Shown piece by piece: positions 34,617-44,689 of a stretch of 64,000 bases of DNA; the first letter of the stretch is position 1; each line of letters opens with the position of its first letter. The notes under the pieces were generated by a model, which saw only the letters and a list, made by a program, of their open reading frames with translations, did no database searches and had not been told where the DNA came from. A program made the position numbers and the translations under genes. Source of the stretch: Vesta saturnalis (taxonomy: Eukaryota; Arthropoda; Insecta; Coleoptera; Lampyridae); contig JARFJB010001278.1 in the NCBI GenBank assembly GCA_036346205.1, positions 5,649,501 to 5,713,500 on the forward strand. The letters run 5' to 3'.

Positions 34617-35737
34617 GTAAGTACCTACCTAGTATTATATTCAAAATTAATTTAGATTACGTACCTAGAATATTTATAATTACAATAGCAAATAAATACA
34701 ATAGTTTTCATAAATTTGTATATATTATAATATAATTTGTCTACACATCAAATTATTTAGTATTTACCCCTAGAAACACTATCAGTTTGCCATGGTACGC
34801 TTCCTACTGTGTTAAAATAGTCCGTGAACTGTTGTTTTACCCAAAAGCATTTGATCCACTTCTACTGTTGCTATTAACTAATGGCAGTTTCATTTCTTAA
34901 ATAATTGTGTAATACACATGCTGCTTTTACAACATTCTCAACACTTCCAATTTTACTTTCAAATGGTCTTCTAAACACTCGGAATCTTGATGCTAATATG
35001 CCAACAGTGTACTCGACAGTTTGCCGTGCTCTTGAAAGTCTATAATTAAAAACTTTATTTTGAAATTTGTCCGTAACACTTCTCTTTGGATAAGGTCGCA
35101 TAATATTTTCACATAGTGGAAATGCTTCATCTGCTACAAAAGTGTATTGTAATATTTGATCATAATTGGTTAACGCTGCTGGTGATGGGAGTCTTAAAGT
35201 TTGTTTATTGAGTTTTTTTGCTAATGTACCGATCGGAAATATATTCGCGTCACTGAATCTTCCCATAGATCCTATATCTATACTTATAAATTTGTAGTGA
35301 GCGTCAACTAATGCCATTAGAACCACAGAAAACGTTTTTTTTATAATTATAAAATGAAGTACCACTTTTAGGTGGTTTTTTAATTACAATGTGTTTGCCA
35401 TCTAGGGCGTCAATGCAGTGTGGAAACTGCTATATCTGTTCAAAATCATTCGCGATCGATTTCCACATTTGCGTTGTGGGTTATGGTAAATATAATGGTT
35501 GCATGTTATTCTATATAGCAGTGGATACTTCATTTATAATTTTTGAACCAGTTCGATCTCCCATTCTATAACTGTATGCGATACTTTTGTAGCTATCTCC
35601 TGAAGCTAAATACCTGTAAACAAATTAATATTGTTTAATTCATAATAATTCTATAGTATAATAATATTATTATTATTTATTATTAATATAAAAATTAATT
35701 AAAAAAAAAACTTCATTGTAATCTATTGTTATTACAG
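34617..35737 (+). other. intron of the MADF-BESS gene
   Basis: GTAAGTACC donor, pyrimidine-poor ATTGTTATTACAG acceptor, 1,121 bp. It contains the antisense PIF/Harbinger transposase. Confidence 0.75.
34877..35613 (-). pseudogene. PIF/Harbinger transposase (HARBI1-like, DDE_Tnp_4), C-terminal two thirds
   Basis: On the minus strand a TTTACAG acceptor precedes YLASGDSYKSIAYSYRMGD (HTH end). Then FPHCIDALDGKHIVIKKPPK follows (first catalytic Asp), YNYKKTFSVVLMALVDAHYKF and IDIGSMGRFSDANIF (second Asp region). VADEAFPLCENIMRPYP and KVFNYRLSRARQTVE (Glu region) come next, then ILASRFRVFRRPFE and ACVLHNYLRNE. The last 163 residues are one open frame; upstream there are a few frameshifts or stops. 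The expected N-terminal exon was not found, and the place where it should be is occupied by MADF exon 2. Confidence 0.9.
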
Positions 35738-36985
35738 GTGATACAGGGAAGGCCATGTGGACTAAACTCAGAAATTGTCATAGAGATGCTCTACGAAGGC
35801 AAAAAAAGAATTTTTTTAAGTGGAGTTGCATCTGCGGTTATAAGACAATGGAAATTCCAGAAACAAATGGAGTTTTTGTTGCCATACATGGAAAACAGGA
35901 AGCGAATTGCCAATGTACTTGACAGCGATGATGAGCAATCTGATAATGCAGACACTGAAGTTAATGAAATTTTGTAGGCAAATGATTTGGAGACACAGAC
36001 ACCAATCTTGGAGAATGATTATATGCCAGATGAAGATAATGAATTGGACAACAACGACAAAGAACGAGAAGATTCTGTTGTAAAATTAAAAGATAGTCCT
36101 TCGTCAACTGGAAAGAAAATTATTTTCAAAGAACCATGGAAAAAAAAATGAAAAAGAATGGTATAGGCAGCTTAATTCAACAGTCTATAGCGAACAACGG
36201 GCAAAAGTTGGTAGACTTCAAACCTCCAAATGATCCATTTTATCATTTTTTTTATGTCTATGTACCAAACGACTCATAAAATGCCACCGGCATCTCAACT
36301 TACTATAAAAAATAAAATATTTCAAGTTGTTTCGCAAGTGGAGTCTGATCTTTTGAATGTTCAACAAAATGCATATCAAGAACCTCAACAAACACAACGT
36401 AATATCTACAGTCAACCTCAACCTTTTACTACGTGGTCAATTGGAGAAAATTCTCGCGGAAGTTCGAAACTGGTGAAAACCAAGATAGTATTGTACATTA
36501 TATCAATACTTATACTGAATAAGTTTTGTAAGTCATTTAATTAATTTTTTTCCTATTACTAATATTTTACACAATCTTGTTAAAAGATGTAACAATTATA
36601 AAACGTTATGATTCAATTAATAGTACCTATATAGGGACTCACAAAATTTTTTTCATTTTCTCTCCATTCGTTAGTTGTATATATTAGATAGATTATAATC
36701 AAAGTGTTAATATATATGGTATAATGAATATAACGTGTTTACTTTTTGTTCTTTATTATAGCTTTCATTTTAAACATACATTCTGTTCATTGTTAAAATT
36801 TTAAAAAAACTTACCTTAACCTTAATAGCCGTTAATGTTTTTTTGCAATTTTTTTTTGAGTAAAAAAAAATTGAAAGATTGCACTTGCCCCAAGAAAAAC
36901 ACGTGAAGGGCAAGTGCAATCAATGCAATTCTTAATCGTGATTGCACTTTCCCGAGAACTGACAATTTTGTTATTCAATACGGTA

Positions 36986-38275
36986 ATAGTACGTAATTAT
37001 AAAAGGAAGTCAAAACCAGGTTCCCGTTACTCAAACGACGACATTGCGGTAGCTTTGCAGCAGGTAAAACGTGGTCTGATGACTACAAGACATGCTTCTC
37101 GAACTTATAACATACCTTACAGTACGCTAAATTGTTATATTAGTGGCAGACGGAGAAAAAAGAGCATCTCAGGTGGACGACCACAGGCGCTGCCCCGGCA
37201 GATGGAAACAAAAATTGCAAATCATTTGAAAATTCTTGCAAAGTGGCGATTCGGTCTCAGTAGGAAAGAACTTTTTGAATGTATTGAAAAATTTGTATTG
37301 CAAAACAGCTTAAAAACTCCATTTAAAAACAACAGGCCAGGTGAAGATTGGTTTTTGAGTTTTAAAAAAAGAAATTGTTTGTCTGTTAAAAAACCTCAAG
37401 CCGTTGAATACAGCCGAAAGAAAATGACTGACCCATTCATTATAAATCAATATTTCGACCTTCTTCATAATACGTTAACTGAACTAAATTTGTTTGATAA
37501 ACCAGGTCAAATTTGGAACTTGGACGAATCGAGTACTTGTTCTGACCCAACAAAAACTAAAATTGTTGGTGCTATAGGAAAATCTTGCACACGGGTAACT
37601 GCTGGTAGTGGCAAAGAAAATACTACCTTTTTGGCAGCTGCTAACGCAGCTGGATTAAAGGCCCCACCACTCATAGTTTTTAAGGGACTTAATGTTTGGA
37701 CAAGCTGGGTACCAGAACCTGAAGAAAGCTTTCCAGGTATGACTTTTGCAGCTAGTCCCAAAGGTTGGATGACCAGTGAAATATTCTTGAATTACTTTAC
37801 TAATACCCTGATCCCTGCTTTGGGTCAAGATCGCCCGATATTAGTAGTGTACGACGGTCATGACACACATGTTACAGAGAAAATTACCGAACTTGCAATA
37901 GAACATGGTATATGTATCCTTAAACTGCCACCACACACGTCTCATTTATTACAACCATTAGATCTCTCCGTTTTTAAATCGTTTAAAGACAAGTGTGATC
38001 AGAAAATTTGTGCATGGCAGCGCAAGCATTCTGGTATGAAAATACCCAAAAAGGATTTTGCAGTATTATTGGGAGATACATGGAAACTTATCAAACCCGA
38101 AGTAATTGTCAGTGGCTTACGAAAAGGCGGTGTATACCCATTCAATAGGACGGTCATTCCTGATGAGAAATATAATCCTCGTGCATTAGAACGATGGCAT
38201 TTATCAAAAAATAATACTGGTGAAGATATAACACAGAACCAAATGGAAGATGGCCCACAGAACAAAATAAACTGT
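36986..38275 (+). pseudogene. pogo-type DDE_1 transposase (psq/CENP-B-like HTH)
   Basis: A continuous frame of 430 codons from IVRNYKRKSKPGS. The N-terminal pipsqueak-like HTH has IAVALQQVKRG and YNIPYSTLNCYISGRRR. The CENP-B-like second HTH ends with FLSFKKRNCLSVKKPQ. The DDE_1 domain shows GQIWNLDESSTCSD (first Asp), PILVVYDGHDTHV (second Asp) and SHLLQPLDLSVFKSFK (third Asp), so the triad is DDD. Relatives usually start MVRNYKRK; here the Met codon is ATA (36986-36988), suggesting a lost start, though an upstream in-frame start exists. A frameshift near 38260 separates the core from its C-terminal extension. Confidence 0.9.
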
Positions 38276-38280
38276 TAGTT

Positions 38281-39047
38281 AAACAAGTTCTACAACAAAC
38301 ACCCGGTAGTTCTACCAACAATCAGCAACCCTTTTGTAGCTACAATTTCGAAGATATTCTTTTGCAGACTATAAAGCAAAGTAAAAGTGTTCAACCAAAG
38401 CAGCCAAGAAAAAAAATTGCAACTGGAGCTGAAGTAATAACTGCGAAGGCAGCAAAGCAAAGAGAAACAGAAGCAAAAAAGCTGTTAACTGAAAAAGGAA
38501 AGAATAAAACTGCAGGAAATAAGATATGTAAGAAGAAAAGTGACACTGAGAGTGACACTGACGAGTCTGAAAGTGAGCCATCATATATATAGATACGGAT
38601 GATGATATGGACGATGAAGATTTCTCGAATGAAGAGGAAATGTGCTCAGTCCAGTCAATAGATGAAGATAAAGAAAATGAAGACAAAGGCTTAAAAGTCG
38701 GAGATTATATCATTGCTGAATTCAAAGAACAGAAGTTTGTGAAAAATTATGTAGGAAAAACCACATCTGATCAAAACACCGGTTCAAAATATATCTGCAC
38801 AATGTTAAGGAACAAAAAAGACAAAGATTTTAGATATTATTTTCATTATCCAGATGTTGAGGATACATCGGTCATTCGAAAAGAACAAATATTAAAAGTT
38901 CTTCCCCTTCCTGAAGAAAAACGAGGTCGGTTTTATTTTCCTATACCAATTACATTTTTTTATTTGAATAAAACATTTTCATATGTATTTTCTAATGTTG
39001 AATGTTTGCATTACTTATTTGTCTTGGCTGCCAACGCTCTATCAAAA
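38281..39047 (+). pseudogene. C-terminal extension of the pogo transposase (out of frame)
   Basis: The frame after the shift continues FEDILLQTIKQSKS, a Lys-rich segment (PKQPRKK) and an acidic Ser-rich segment (DTESDTDESESEPS). A second shift leads to DDEDFSNEEEM, then VGDYIIAEFKEQKFVKNYVG and DFRYYFHYPDVED to a stop at 39047-39049. The last 100 residues look like a small globular beta-rich domain carried by insect pogo relatives, though I cannot name it. The low-complexity acidic linker is typical. Confidence 0.7.
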
Positions 39048-39199
39048 TAAATTTGTCAATTCCAGATTTAGCATCTTTTTTTATTGTTAAAATAAAGGTG
39101 GTTGTTCTTTCTCAATATTAAATATAATGGTTTTAAATACAAATTTATAGGGTGATTGCACTTTCCTTTCATGGTGGGAAACTGCAATCACCAATGGCA

Positions 39200-40397
39200 G
39201 TTTAAAAAAAATTTTTTTCTCTTAAGGCCCGTCATTTATTGTGGCAAAACTTTTTACAGATTTGAAGCAAAGAACTAAGCCTATGATTTTGATAATTTTT
39301 AAAAATTGCCTTCTATTTCGAAATAGGACTAAAACTTTCACTATGCAAAATAGTGGTCGCATTTACCCCACTTTACCTCAATTGCTTCAGTATAAATATT
39401 GTCCTAACGGCCTAACCGGACATACAAAAAGTTTGCTATTTTCTTTATCAAATTGAATTTAGGTAACGGAGATAAAATGTTTTATAACTTCGACAGTCTT
39501 GACGTGAAATTAATAAATTCGCAAATTGCAATAAATCCTGTTGTTATGTTGTTATTAAGCCGTAAAGAAATGAAATACCAGATCTTAATCTACAACATTC
39601 CAATGGTATAATGTTAACATCTGACAATTATAATGCATATGCACACTCTCGGGGTAAAATCCAAGATAGTTTATAAAAATATATTTCAGTTTTGCTCATA
39701 AGAAAGATTTCTATTTTAAATATTCATTCAATTATTTTATTAAAACAAAACTTTAAAGATACGTTTACAATAAATTAAAGACCAAAACCATTAATAACCA
39801 TCGAACATGGTAATGCTCGATCGTTTATAACGTAGTTAATGATAGCGGTATATGTTTAGGAACACATAAAATATTTGTAGATATAACGAAGGATGTACAA
39901 ATTGGGCATAATCCATAATACAAACGCATTTGAATTTCAAAAAGTCGCTTTTAAGCTACTGGAAGTGTTATGTAGATACAGATTGTTAGCAAATAAGAAC
40001 TTTCCAGGAGTATTGGAAAAACAGAGTTTGTAATAAAAGAAATCGTATATCAACCGGTTTATAACCAAATTGGCTAAGTCTTTGAAGTACATTATTGTTG
40101 CCTTGTATTGTAAAAGCTCAAGTTGTATTGTTAGAAACGCAGTATTCCGCAATTAAGAAAATGAATCTAATTTTCTTTGAGATTATTAATTTAAGTTTGT
40201 GTATTATTAAAGTTTTATGCAACTCTTTGCTCAGTTAAGGGGGTGCATTTGTTTTTATCTAAATATTGTCAGGGTATTTTGAACACCCTCTATACGTATT
40301 GGGTAATTTTGTTTGTAGTCTTATGCACTTGTTAGATTCCGTATATACATATTTTTTTTTGTCAAATTGAGTTTTATAGTAAATTTGTTTTAACGTG
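39200..40397. other. AT-rich spacer
   Basis: Nothing recognised. Confidence 0.6.
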
Positions 40398-42532
40398 TGT
40401 AACGACCTTTAGGGATGGTAGGTGTGTGATGAGCTTTAGATTCTTTGTTTGTGAATTATTTTTTTGTAATTTAGGTTGTTTTTCCTTATTATTTCCCGTT
40501 TATAGAAGTTTGATTAACGCTTATTTGTAAATAGTTGTATATGAGTTTAATTAAGGTTCATTTCGTTTGTTTTCCGTAAAATATAATAGAAAATTAAGTA
40601 ATTTAAATAAATAGTGTGGAATTATCGGCGTATGATGTCATGTTAGCGACATAAAGACGCTTAAGTATAGTTGTCCAGTTTATTATTAGGTATTTTGGTT
40701 TTGATTTATAGAGATTGCATGTGGGCCTTATTGTTCGTACTTTAAGGTAAACATACAGAGGCTGTACAGGATATTTTTGCTGACGTTTAGTTTTTCAACA
40801 TTTACCGAGTCCTTACGGACGGAAACGAATTTGTGTATCGCGGTACCTTATTTTCCCCTTCCGTTTTTTTTGATTGGTGGAATTAAATTAGATAAGAGTT
40901 TTTATGAGTAGTGGGATTCAAAATTCAAAGATGGAATTTGTTAATAATTTTTGGGATTCTGAAACTGATCGCGCTCTCGTGTACTAGTATTACGGTGCCG
41001 CTGGTTACGCTTTAAGGGGTGGTTTAGAACGTTGATATTTTGGGACCTTGTGGTGTTTAACGAACGTACTTTTTTGTGTAGTAAGTTTAGTTTAGCTACT
41101 CCTGAAGATTACCTGTGAAAGGGATTTATTAAAATCGTTCATCACCAAAGGATTATACCTAGTGCCGATTTCGGTTTTACGTAAAGTTACCTAGAGGACA
41201 TCGTCGTGTTGTATAGTGCTTCAGTGACCTCTTTGGTTTATATCGCTTCTGAGGATTTTAAAATCATCGTTCTTCCCAGTGCCTCTTATTTATCGTACAA
41301 AGCGTATTTAAAGATAAAGAAACTTTCGCATTATATTAAAAATTATATTTAATTAAATCAAGTTATTAACATTTTGGATTATCAGTGGAAATAAAACCAA
41401 TTAAAAGCTAAAAGTTATCAAGTAATTGTGAACGCTCAAATTATTATTATTTTAAAAGAAGTTTTGAATTTATGCAATAACATTTTAACGCGAATCAATC
41501 AAGAATTGTTTGTGTATCATAGAACAATAGTCAACATTTCATTCATCATTTTGCCAGACCAGGAAGATTCATTCCATTTCCGTCATAGCCGTAACCGACC
41601 ACCTGGTTATCTTCCACTTACATTGTAACACAGAAGAGGTGTAATTCTAGACCTTTAAGGTAACATAATATTGTTTTTTATTGAATATTTCAAGATTTTT
41701 TGTGTGTTTCGATTTATTTTTTATGTGTTTATGAAAGTTTGAAAGCGGGGTCATTTTTTTTTTTTGTTAAAGTAAGTTGTTGTTTGAATTTGTTTAGCGT
41801 AATTAATTATAGTTTTGACGCTCCGCCTTCACACTTTTTTATTTTAGTATTAAAGGGCAATCGACCCTATTGTAGTGTGGGTATATTATCCACGAATTTT
41901 ATATTTAGGTTAAACGATTTAGACTGGCGTAAAAGCAGTATTCTGATCAGACATCCTGTCGCCTTTTAAGCATTTATTTTTTTGTTTATACTCATTACCG
42001 TATGTTTACATTTTTTTTATATTTATCATTTTTTATTATTTTATTATAGTTTGTTAGGTTTTATAAATGTGTTTTGATTCTATGGAAACCCTTTTGTGTT
42101 ACATAAGAGTTTTTTTGCAAATTACAAATTACCGGTGTTTTAGTTTTTAACGTAACGAGGTTAGTTTTTTTTTGTTTTATTGAGTAATAGCGTTATTAAT
42201 ATTTAGTATTTTATTTGATTTTTAGTTGAGTATTAATTCAGTTTAAGAGTTCATTCTTTAGCTTATTTTTTTTGTTGTTTTGTTTTGATTATTATTTAAT
42301 GCCTAATTTATTACACTTAGGTGTATTAACGTAATTCTTATTGAGTGTTTATCACGCTTTTATTTGACAAGCGTGTAGTGTTTTTTGAAGCCCGATTTCA
42401 GGTAGTTTGCTGAGTTGCTGTCAAGCACACCTGGGATTGATTACGGATAGGTAAGCGTATGCTTTTTGTATGTTTAGACACGCTATGTAGTCGTAATTTT
42501 GGCACGACAACCCTTACTTCGACTACCAAACA
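40398..42532 (+). mobile_element. possible LTR (long, tentative)
   Basis: TGTAACGACC near 40398 and CTACCAAACA at 42523-42532 make TG...CA ends, and a primer-binding-like sequence starts 3 bp after the right end. The interior is non-coding and T-rich. The left boundary is chosen only on the TGTAACG motif, and no second LTR or target duplication was seen. Confidence 0.35.
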
Positions 42533-42535
42533 TTC

Positions 42536-42547
42536 TGGCGCCCAAAC
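42536..42547 (+). promoter_or_regulatory. candidate retroelement primer-binding site
   Basis: TGGCGCCCAAAC just after the possible LTR end. TGGCGCCC is the standard start of a tRNA-complementary primer-binding site. No gag frame follows, so the element is a fragment if real. Confidence 0.45.
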
Positions 42548-42919
42548 CCTCGATTTTGTCTTCAACCCCTATTGTGACTTACGTAAGATTTACTATTCTG
42601 GATGTGCAATTTTTTTTTAACATCTGACCTACACCCATACGCTGGCTAGTCGGGGCAAAAAGGCCAATTTATCTGTAATCCCGTTCTACCACCCGTTTAT
42701 ACCGTTACAATATCTAATGAGGAAACAAACTCTAAAGTCAGCTCTGAGTGTGGTTGGTATTCTTTAGCTATACTTAACGGATTTGTGCCTTTTGTTGCAT
42801 TTAATTCGCGTCATGTAATTAGTAAGATAAAGCTCCCTGCCAACTTTGAATTATTTGTAATAAGCCATTGTCAAGTTATTTACAGAAGAGTTTCACAAAG
42901 TTTTTAAATAATAAATTAT

Positions 42920-42926
<7 letters not shown>

Positions 42927-42962
<36 letters not shown>
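42927..42962. repeat. (TA)n microsatellite
   Basis: About 17 TA units. Confidence 0.96.
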
Positions 42963-42967
<5 letters not shown>

Positions 42968-43059
42968 CAAAAGTTGACTGTGATCCTTCATTGTGTGTAT
43001 AAAAATTATAATACATCGTAACTAAGGAAGTACATACAGTTTAAGTTTGAATCGATTGT

Positions 43060-43140
43060 GACTTGCCTTCTCGATATCCCATATCGAGGAGTCCCACTCT
43101 AGGCACGTGGAGGTCGTGGGTTCAAGTCTCACTCGAGTTA
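43060..43140 (+). repeat. tRNA-like repeat fragment
   Basis: CACTCTAGGCACGTGGAGGT and GTGGGTTCAAGTCTCACTCG give an anticodon-like arm, a B box GGTTCAAGTCT and a T stem. The layout matches the tRNA module of SINE copies A-D (ACTCTAG...GGTCGTAGGTTCAAATCC...CTCGAG) but is diverged and lacks the body. Confidence 0.65.
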
Positions 43141-43187
43141 ATATTTTACTGTATGTACCGTAAAAGTTAATTTTAAAATAAAATACA

Positions 43188-43192
<5 letters not shown>

Positions 43193-43236
<44 letters not shown>
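43193..43236. repeat. (TA)n microsatellite
   Basis: About 21 TA units joined to the GT array. Confidence 0.96.
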
Positions 43237-43242
<6 letters not shown>

Positions 43243-43245
43243 TAT

Positions 43246-43607
43246 GTATATCTGTGTGTGTATGTCTGTGTGTGTGTGCGTGCGTGCGTGTGTGCGTGTG
43301 TGTGTGTATGTGTATGTGTATGTGTGTGTGTATGTGTGTGTGTGTGTTTGTGTGTGTGGGGGGAGCACGTGTGCTTGCGTGCGTACGTGGGTGGGTCCGT
43401 GCGTGCGTGTGGGTGCGTGCGTGTGGGTGGGTGGGTGTGGGTGAGTGTGGGTGTGTGTGTGTGTTTGTGTGTGGGGTGGGGGTGAGTGGGGAGGTCATGC
43501 GTGCCTCCGTGCATGCGTGTGGGTGTGCATGCGCCGGTGCGTCAGTGCGTGCCTGCGTGTGTGCCTGCGTGCGTGCGTGAGTGTGTGTGTGGGTGGCTGT
43601 GTGTGTG

Positions 43608-43655
<48 letters not shown>

Positions 43656-43775
43656 AGCGTGCTTGCGTGCTCGCGTGCGTGCGTGCGTGCGTGCGTGCGT
43701 GTGTGTGTGCGTGGGTGTGTGTGGGTTGGTGGGTGTGCGTGTGGTTGGGTGCGTGCGTGCGTGCGTGTGTGTAGG
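43246..43775. repeat. compound GT / GCGT / GGGT microsatellite
   Basis: About 530 bp of TG, TGCG and TGGG units on the plus strand. Long open frames here are Cys/Val or His/Thr low-complexity artefacts. Confidence 0.97.
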
Positions 43776-43866
43776 CATAGAAGTTTATACAATCAACTTT
43801 TTTCTTCAGAAACACTAAATCGACTTATTAGCTTGTCTTACAACATTTTCGCCGAGATCAGTCGCA

Positions 43867-43867
<1 letters not shown>

Positions 43868-43916
<49 letters not shown>

Positions 43917-43926
43917 CGTGTGTGTT
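43868..43926. repeat. (GT)n microsatellite
   Basis: About 25 near-perfect GT units. Confidence 0.97.
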
Positions 43927-43974
43927 TTACCTATTTTATGCACAACTCACCTTGATATTGGTAAGACATGAGAA

Positions 43975-44560
43975 AGAACAAATATCATTACTGCCGTGTA
44001 CGCGTTACTACTTGACAAAAAAGGGGTGACGTACAAACGAATTTCCTCCTTATTAAAAAACAAAGTCAAGAATATTTTACCAGGCGTATTACGACTTTGA
44101 AGTTGACGCGCATAATGCTATAGAAGACGTTTTTCCGGCTAATTTTATCAAAGTATGTAATTTTCATTTTAAACAAGCTATTTGGAGTAAAGTGCATCAT
44201 TTAAGTCTAACAAACTTGTACACGAAACACGAGGAAGTAAGGAACCACATAATGAAGTGTGCTGCATTGGCTCACCTGCCAGACTATAAAGTTACGGATG
44301 GTTGACTTTGTATAATGTAACATTCCCATACCGACTTAGCCATTGTTAAACTCAACGATTATTTTATAGATCTATGGATTGATAATTCTCGTCGAATATT
44401 GATTTGCCATTGGACTAAAAAGTCAGTGGAAAGATGGACTCAACAGAGGGATCGAAAAAGCACGTCCCAATATATTTGAACTGATGAAAGTTTTTCTGGA
44501 AGAAACCTACTATTATAATAATGCCTCCCTGCAAGATAGTATGTGCATAGTTACTCCTAA
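43975..44560 (+). pseudogene. MULE (Mutator-like) transposase remnant
   Basis: Frames give ITAVYALLLDKKGVTYKRIS, then after a frameshift YDFEVDAHNAIEDVFPANFI (catalytic Asp) and VCNFHFKQAIWSKV (the CxxH motif of MULE transposases). Then LYTKHEEVRNHIMKCAALAH and, after a stop, LNDYFIDLW. Later comes LNRGIEKARPNIFELMKVFL, matching the segment where MULE proteins have a conserved N/H-rich PNI motif. Only the catalytic core survives, without the zinc-finger N-terminus or ends. Confidence 0.82.
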
Positions 44561-44689
44561 AACAACAAGAAAATATTGTGAATTAGATAAGCGGTGACCC
44601 AAAATAGACACAATTTTAGTGAAACATTGAAATATACTGTAAAATTTGTTCAGGAAAATAAAATTTTTTAATTAAGTATTGTATATACA

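Larger units (their letters stand above)
34484..36540 (+). pseudogene. MADF-BESS DNA-binding protein, PIF/Harbinger-associated, two exons
   Basis: Exon 1 (34484-34616) starts MEESIIEAVRHYIVLYDTS and ends at a consensus GTAAGT donor. Exon 2 starts at 35738 after TTATTACAG. Together they give a MADF domain with no missing segment: exon 1 supplies the first helix, and exon 2 continues WTKLRNCHRDALRRQKK, then in another frame IRQWKFQKQMEFLLPYMENR. An acidic stretch follows, then a BESS-like motif (36230-36350, SMYQTTHKMPPASQL and VSQVESDLL). Three frameshifts or stops break exon 2. In PIF/Harbinger elements such a protein binds DNA and helps bring the transposase to the nucleus and to the ends. 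An antisense transposase lies inside the intron. Confidence 0.82.
36877..39191 (+). mobile_element. pogo-type (Tigger-like) DNA transposon
   Basis: A plus-strand pogo transposase gene lies between clusters of a shared terminal motif. On the left, GATTGCACTTGCCC (36877-36890) is inverted at 36908-36921, and GTGATTGCACTTTCCC lies at 36938-36953. On the right, GTGATTGCACTTTCC (39152-39166) is followed by its inverted relative (39176-39191). TA-rich flanks. The exact ends are uncertain. Confidence 0.75.

Noticed and set aside
43190..43955. Overlapping open frames of 60-200 codons rich in His/Thr or Cys/Val
   Set aside because: They are translations of the GT/CA microsatellite in all frames and have no protein-like composition.
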